DNA of 64,000 bases. It comes from Pyropia yezoensis. Its lineage: Eukaryota > Rhodophyta > Bangiophyceae > Bangiales > Bangiaceae. Below the pieces are notes generated by a model that saw nothing but the letters and a program-made list of their open reading frames with translations, did not search any database and had not been told where the DNA came from. This document shows, piece after piece, positions 61,538 through 64,000 of the stretch (within the stretch, counting starts at the first letter, position 1; each line of letters starts with the position of its first letter). The stretch is taken from the NCBI GenBank assembly GCA_009829735.1, contig CM020618.1:33766894-33830893 (forward strand). Reading direction: 5' to 3'. The position numbers and the translations under genes were made by a program.

Positions 61538-62818
61538 TCAACACATGGGGCTGACGTTCGGACGGAGGAGGCCCAGCTGCTCCACTCGTGCAGTCATTCT
61601 CGCCCGCAGAAAGGATCTCTCCCGGTCCCGCCGGCGACCGCGTTGGTTGGGATTGCTCGCATCATTCTCAAACACGCATGCCGAGCCACCCACACGATCG
61701 TCCTCAAACGGCGCCAAAGCGGCAGTCGATGCACTTTCCTCTCGGCGGAAGTGGTTGTGAAGCTTAAAGCACGCACGAACCAGACTCGGCCGCTTGGAAA
61801 AAGGAACGCGCAGAGGGCGCCAAAAAACACCCCACCGCCACACCAACATACCAAATGCCTGCTCGATATGAATACGACTCGAGGACTGGTAGAAGTTAAA
61901 GCTGTCCTTCCACCTGTCCCCGCGCCCCCCACTCGGCCAGGGAACAGCCATCACCTCGCCCGCGGCGTAGGCCTCATCCCCCACGATGCAATAGCCCTCC
62001 TCAATCAGCCGCGCAGTCACGGCGTGGTGGGGGTCCATCAGCATCCGTCCCAACGTGGTGCCCCCGAAAGCAGTTGAATCGTGGACAGAACCAGAGCTTC
62101 GGCAGCTCATCCAGGAGAACTAATAGTTCCCAGTACAGATGGCTTGCACGTTGAACGAATAAAAGCCCTTCCGCGAGTAATAATCCGCAACACAGGGCAC
62201 GTCAGTAGTCAGGGGCTGCTCCTGGCGCACCGCAATGCCATCGACCGCCCCCAGCACGTTGTCAAATGGGGAGCGCCGGCTCTGTTGGAGGCCAGCCGAC
62301 GTCGCCCGTCGCCACAGCGGGTCCTCAAGCCGTAGATCAAACTTGAGCGCTGGGGCCGCATTCACCGCGTCGACCACCTCCCACAAGCAGTTGTACAGCG
62401 TCGACGCCGGGACGCCAAAGGTGGCGCAAATGTCCAGGTAGCTCCCCCCCCCCAAATAGCGTAACGCCATGGCCGTCCGCAGCTCCGCTTCGTGCCCTCG
62501 GGAAGGCAGGTGGGGCTGTAGCATGTCGACGAGCCTCCAGAAGGCGTCCTCTGGCATCCGCATGGCCCTCTCAAAGTACGGACCGTAGCGGGATCGGACG
62601 CCAGAGAACGAGGCGGGGGGCAAAGCCCGAGTGTTCACCAGCGGCTGCGAAAGAACTCCTCGCTGCATAGACAACGCCGCCGTCACGGTAGTCATGAACA
62701 TAGACGGGTGGTATGCCGAGGGATCCATCGCACCTTGGAAAGCTCTGCGACTCTTCGAGCCTCCGCCGTCTAGTAGGGCGCGGCGACTCGTTGGCAGAGG
62801 CGTCCCAGCCTCTGCCAT
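61538..62818 (-). pseudogene. PIF/Harbinger (HARBI1-like) transposase with one in-frame TAG
   Basis: ATG 62818 (MAEAGTPLPTSRR). The helical N-terminal region (YFERAMRMPEDAFWRLVDML, AMALRYLGGGSYLDICATFG, STLYNCLWEVVDAVN) is the HARBI1 DNA-binding part. The DDE nuclease follows: LGAVDGIAVR (D), FYSFNVQAICTGNY, GSVHDSTAFGG, IVGDEAYAAGE (D), SRIHIEQAFGMLVWRWG (E). All three catalytic residues are present. TAG at 62120-62122 interrupts the frame after TGNY where the family has a residue before an aromatic strand; the same frame resumes with FSWMSCRSS. About 426 codons, otherwise intact. It needs a partner SANT/Myb-type protein for transposition; none is identified with certainty here. Confidence 0.85.
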
Positions 62819-62990
62819 CCAGTCGGGCGCGGCGACTCCCTGGCGGAGGCTCTCGGATACTGAGGCTGGTCAGAATACGTGACCACCAGTATTTACCAGA
62901 TGTTTACAATATAGTTATGTGGCTGGGTGGATACATCAAGCTGGGGGACGAGACGTCCATTCCAAGCCTGTCACACGGTACAGTACCGCG

Positions 62991-64000
62991 TCACACTAAG
63001 GATAGGGTGCTTGGAATGGGCGTGAGCCACTGCTCCTTCGCCGGGTCACCAAGTCCACGCTGGAGCCGCACGATGTGCAATCGGGTGCCCAGTCGCCCCT
63101 TAGTGTCACCGATCCGCATATCCCCGTTGTTCTCCTTGTACGCCACCAGCTCGGCGCGTAGCTTTCGCCACTCGTCAGTGTCCCCAACAATAGGGACAAG
63201 CGGGACAGCCGATAACGACGGCGTATTGTTGTTGAGTGCCGCCATGCCGTGTCCCTCCAGCAACCGGTAGACGGCTCGCTCCACCGCGGCGACCGCCATG
63301 CGAATGGGAATGTCTCCATCCGGGCCCGTGTAAAAGTAGACGATTGTCCGCCGAAAAGCTTTAGGGTGTCGTCGATAGTGGATGTCAAACGGGGTCGGGT
63401 TGTCGCCTCCAGCAACAGCTTCGTGGTGCGCGTTGTCCCGGTTGTTGAAGGCACCCTGGACGGTCGTCATTACCTTAGTATCCAGGTAGCACCGCTTGCC
63501 ACAGTAGACAGCATTGACGCACGTCTTGCAACCTCCCTTCTTGACATGGACGTAGACATAAACAAACTTTGCCTTGCTCTCCTCCGACCTTACCTTTCTG
63601 GCTGCCGGGTCGGTTGCCACCGTTTGAGAATGCAGCACGCCTTCTGCCGCCGCACGCGCGGCCTCTTCCAGAATCGTAGGCATCGCCTTCTTGAGCATCC
63701 GCATCACCTTCCGCCACTTTCGTTTTTCGGAGCGGGTCGCCCCGGGCGGGAAAGCGTGACACCCCGACCGGTCCGCCTGGCCGTCGAGTGACACCCAAGG
63801 GGCTGTCCATGGGTCATCTTCCACGGGGGAGACCCAGTCACTACGCATGGCAGTCGTCTTGGTGCGGAGCGGGACGCGCGTCTCCCCAAACACACCATTC
63901 TTCTTGCTGTACCTCGTGATGGACAGGCGCAGTCCTCCGCTGCGCCGGGCGTCCGTGCTGCGACCTGAAGGAGTTGGTGCCTGGGCCTTGCCAACGTCCC
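62991..64000 (-). CDS. Unknown protein with cysteine cluster, 5' part beyond window
   Basis: The frame is open from the window edge to the stop at 62991, about 335 codons, so the start is outside. The central part has a CKTC...YCGKRCYLD cluster (CxxC-x5-CxxxC), which could bind zinc, flanked by strands (AKFVYVYVHVKKGG; RRTIVYFYTGPDGDIPIRM). A helical Lys/Arg-rich segment precedes it (RSEKRKWRKVMRMLKKAMP). The C-terminus (DEWRKLRAELVAYKENNGDM, RLHIVRLQRGL) is mixed. It lies directly upstream of, and on the same strand as, the Harbinger transposase, 172 bp away. It could be a second ORF of that element, but no shared terminal repeat was found. I do not recognise the family. Confidence 0.55.
   Translation of the reverse strand, partial: DVGKAQAPTPSGRSTDARRSGGLRLSITRYSKKNGVFGETRVPLRTKTTAMRSDWVSPVEDDPWTAPWVSLDGQADRSGCHAFPPGATRSEKRKWRKVMRMLKKAMPTILEEAARAAAEGVLHSQTVATDPAARKVRSEESKAKFVYVYVHVKKGGCKTCVNAVYCGKRCYLDTKVMTTVQGAFNNRDNAHHEAVAGGDNPTPFDIHYRRHPKAFRRTIVYFYTGPDGDIPIRMAVAAVERAVYRLLEGHGMAALNNNTPSLSAVPLVPIVGDTDEWRKLRAELVAYKENNGDMRIGDTKGRLGTRLHIVRLQRGLGDPAKEQWLTPIPSTLSLV

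Overview
This is a 64 kb piece of a very GC-rich eukaryotic nuclear genome. Real genes alternate with long G/C homopolymers, CCG/GGC microsatellites and transposons. Proteins are Ala/Gly/Pro-rich, introns are few, and most introns open with an extended GTACGT donor. Composition, intron style, a plastid-type presequence and the transposon set suggest a red alga of the Bangiales (Porphyra/Pyropia type). That is inference; nothing in the window proves the taxon.

Layout. 1-8.4 kb: three minus-strand genes (a partial PPR-like organellar protein, an unknown helical protein, an F-box/leucine-rich protein). A palindromic DNA element at 5.67-6.62 kb carries a second element nested inside it. 11.1-21.1 kb: two large plus-strand genes, a PARP-UBC fusion and a CAMK-type protein kinase. 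22.3-30.3 kb: minus-strand genes for a cyclin, RNase H2 subunit C and an unknown protein with 41-residue repeats. 30.4-31.8 kb: an intact Tc1/mariner element with perfect 28-bp inverted repeats. 34.8-45.6 kb: a Ty3/gypsy chromovirus inserted into a small inverted-repeat element. It has three tandem LTRs on the left and two on the right, one shared 5-bp target duplication, and a long antisense coding region between integrase and the 3' LTRs. 47.2-56.7 kb: a crinkler/RHS-type NTPase-nuclease effector, a DNAJC11-like gene with two in-frame TAG codons, proteasome alpha-4 and a possible longin-fold protein. 56.8-64 kb: a Hint-domain relic, an orphan exon, a SAP-domain gene, a PIF/Harbinger transposase with one in-frame TAG, and a partial gene with a cysteine cluster.

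Two themes cut across the window. First, several conserved genes (unknown gene at 2.2-4.7 kb, kinase, cyclin, F-box gene) are broken almost only at or next to long G/C runs while protein-like sequence continues in another frame. This points to length errors in the sequence, or slippage, more than to pseudogenes. Second, mobile DNA is dense and nested. The most unusual structure is the double-LTR chromovirus, whose LTR variants record a compound LTR and an unequal crossover.

Housekeeping roles present are protein turnover (proteasome alpha-4, F-box, UBC), signalling (kinase, PARP), cell cycle (cyclin), genome maintenance (RNase H2C), mitochondrial membrane organisation (DNAJC11) and organelle RNA metabolism (PPR). 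I see no operon-like functional clustering.
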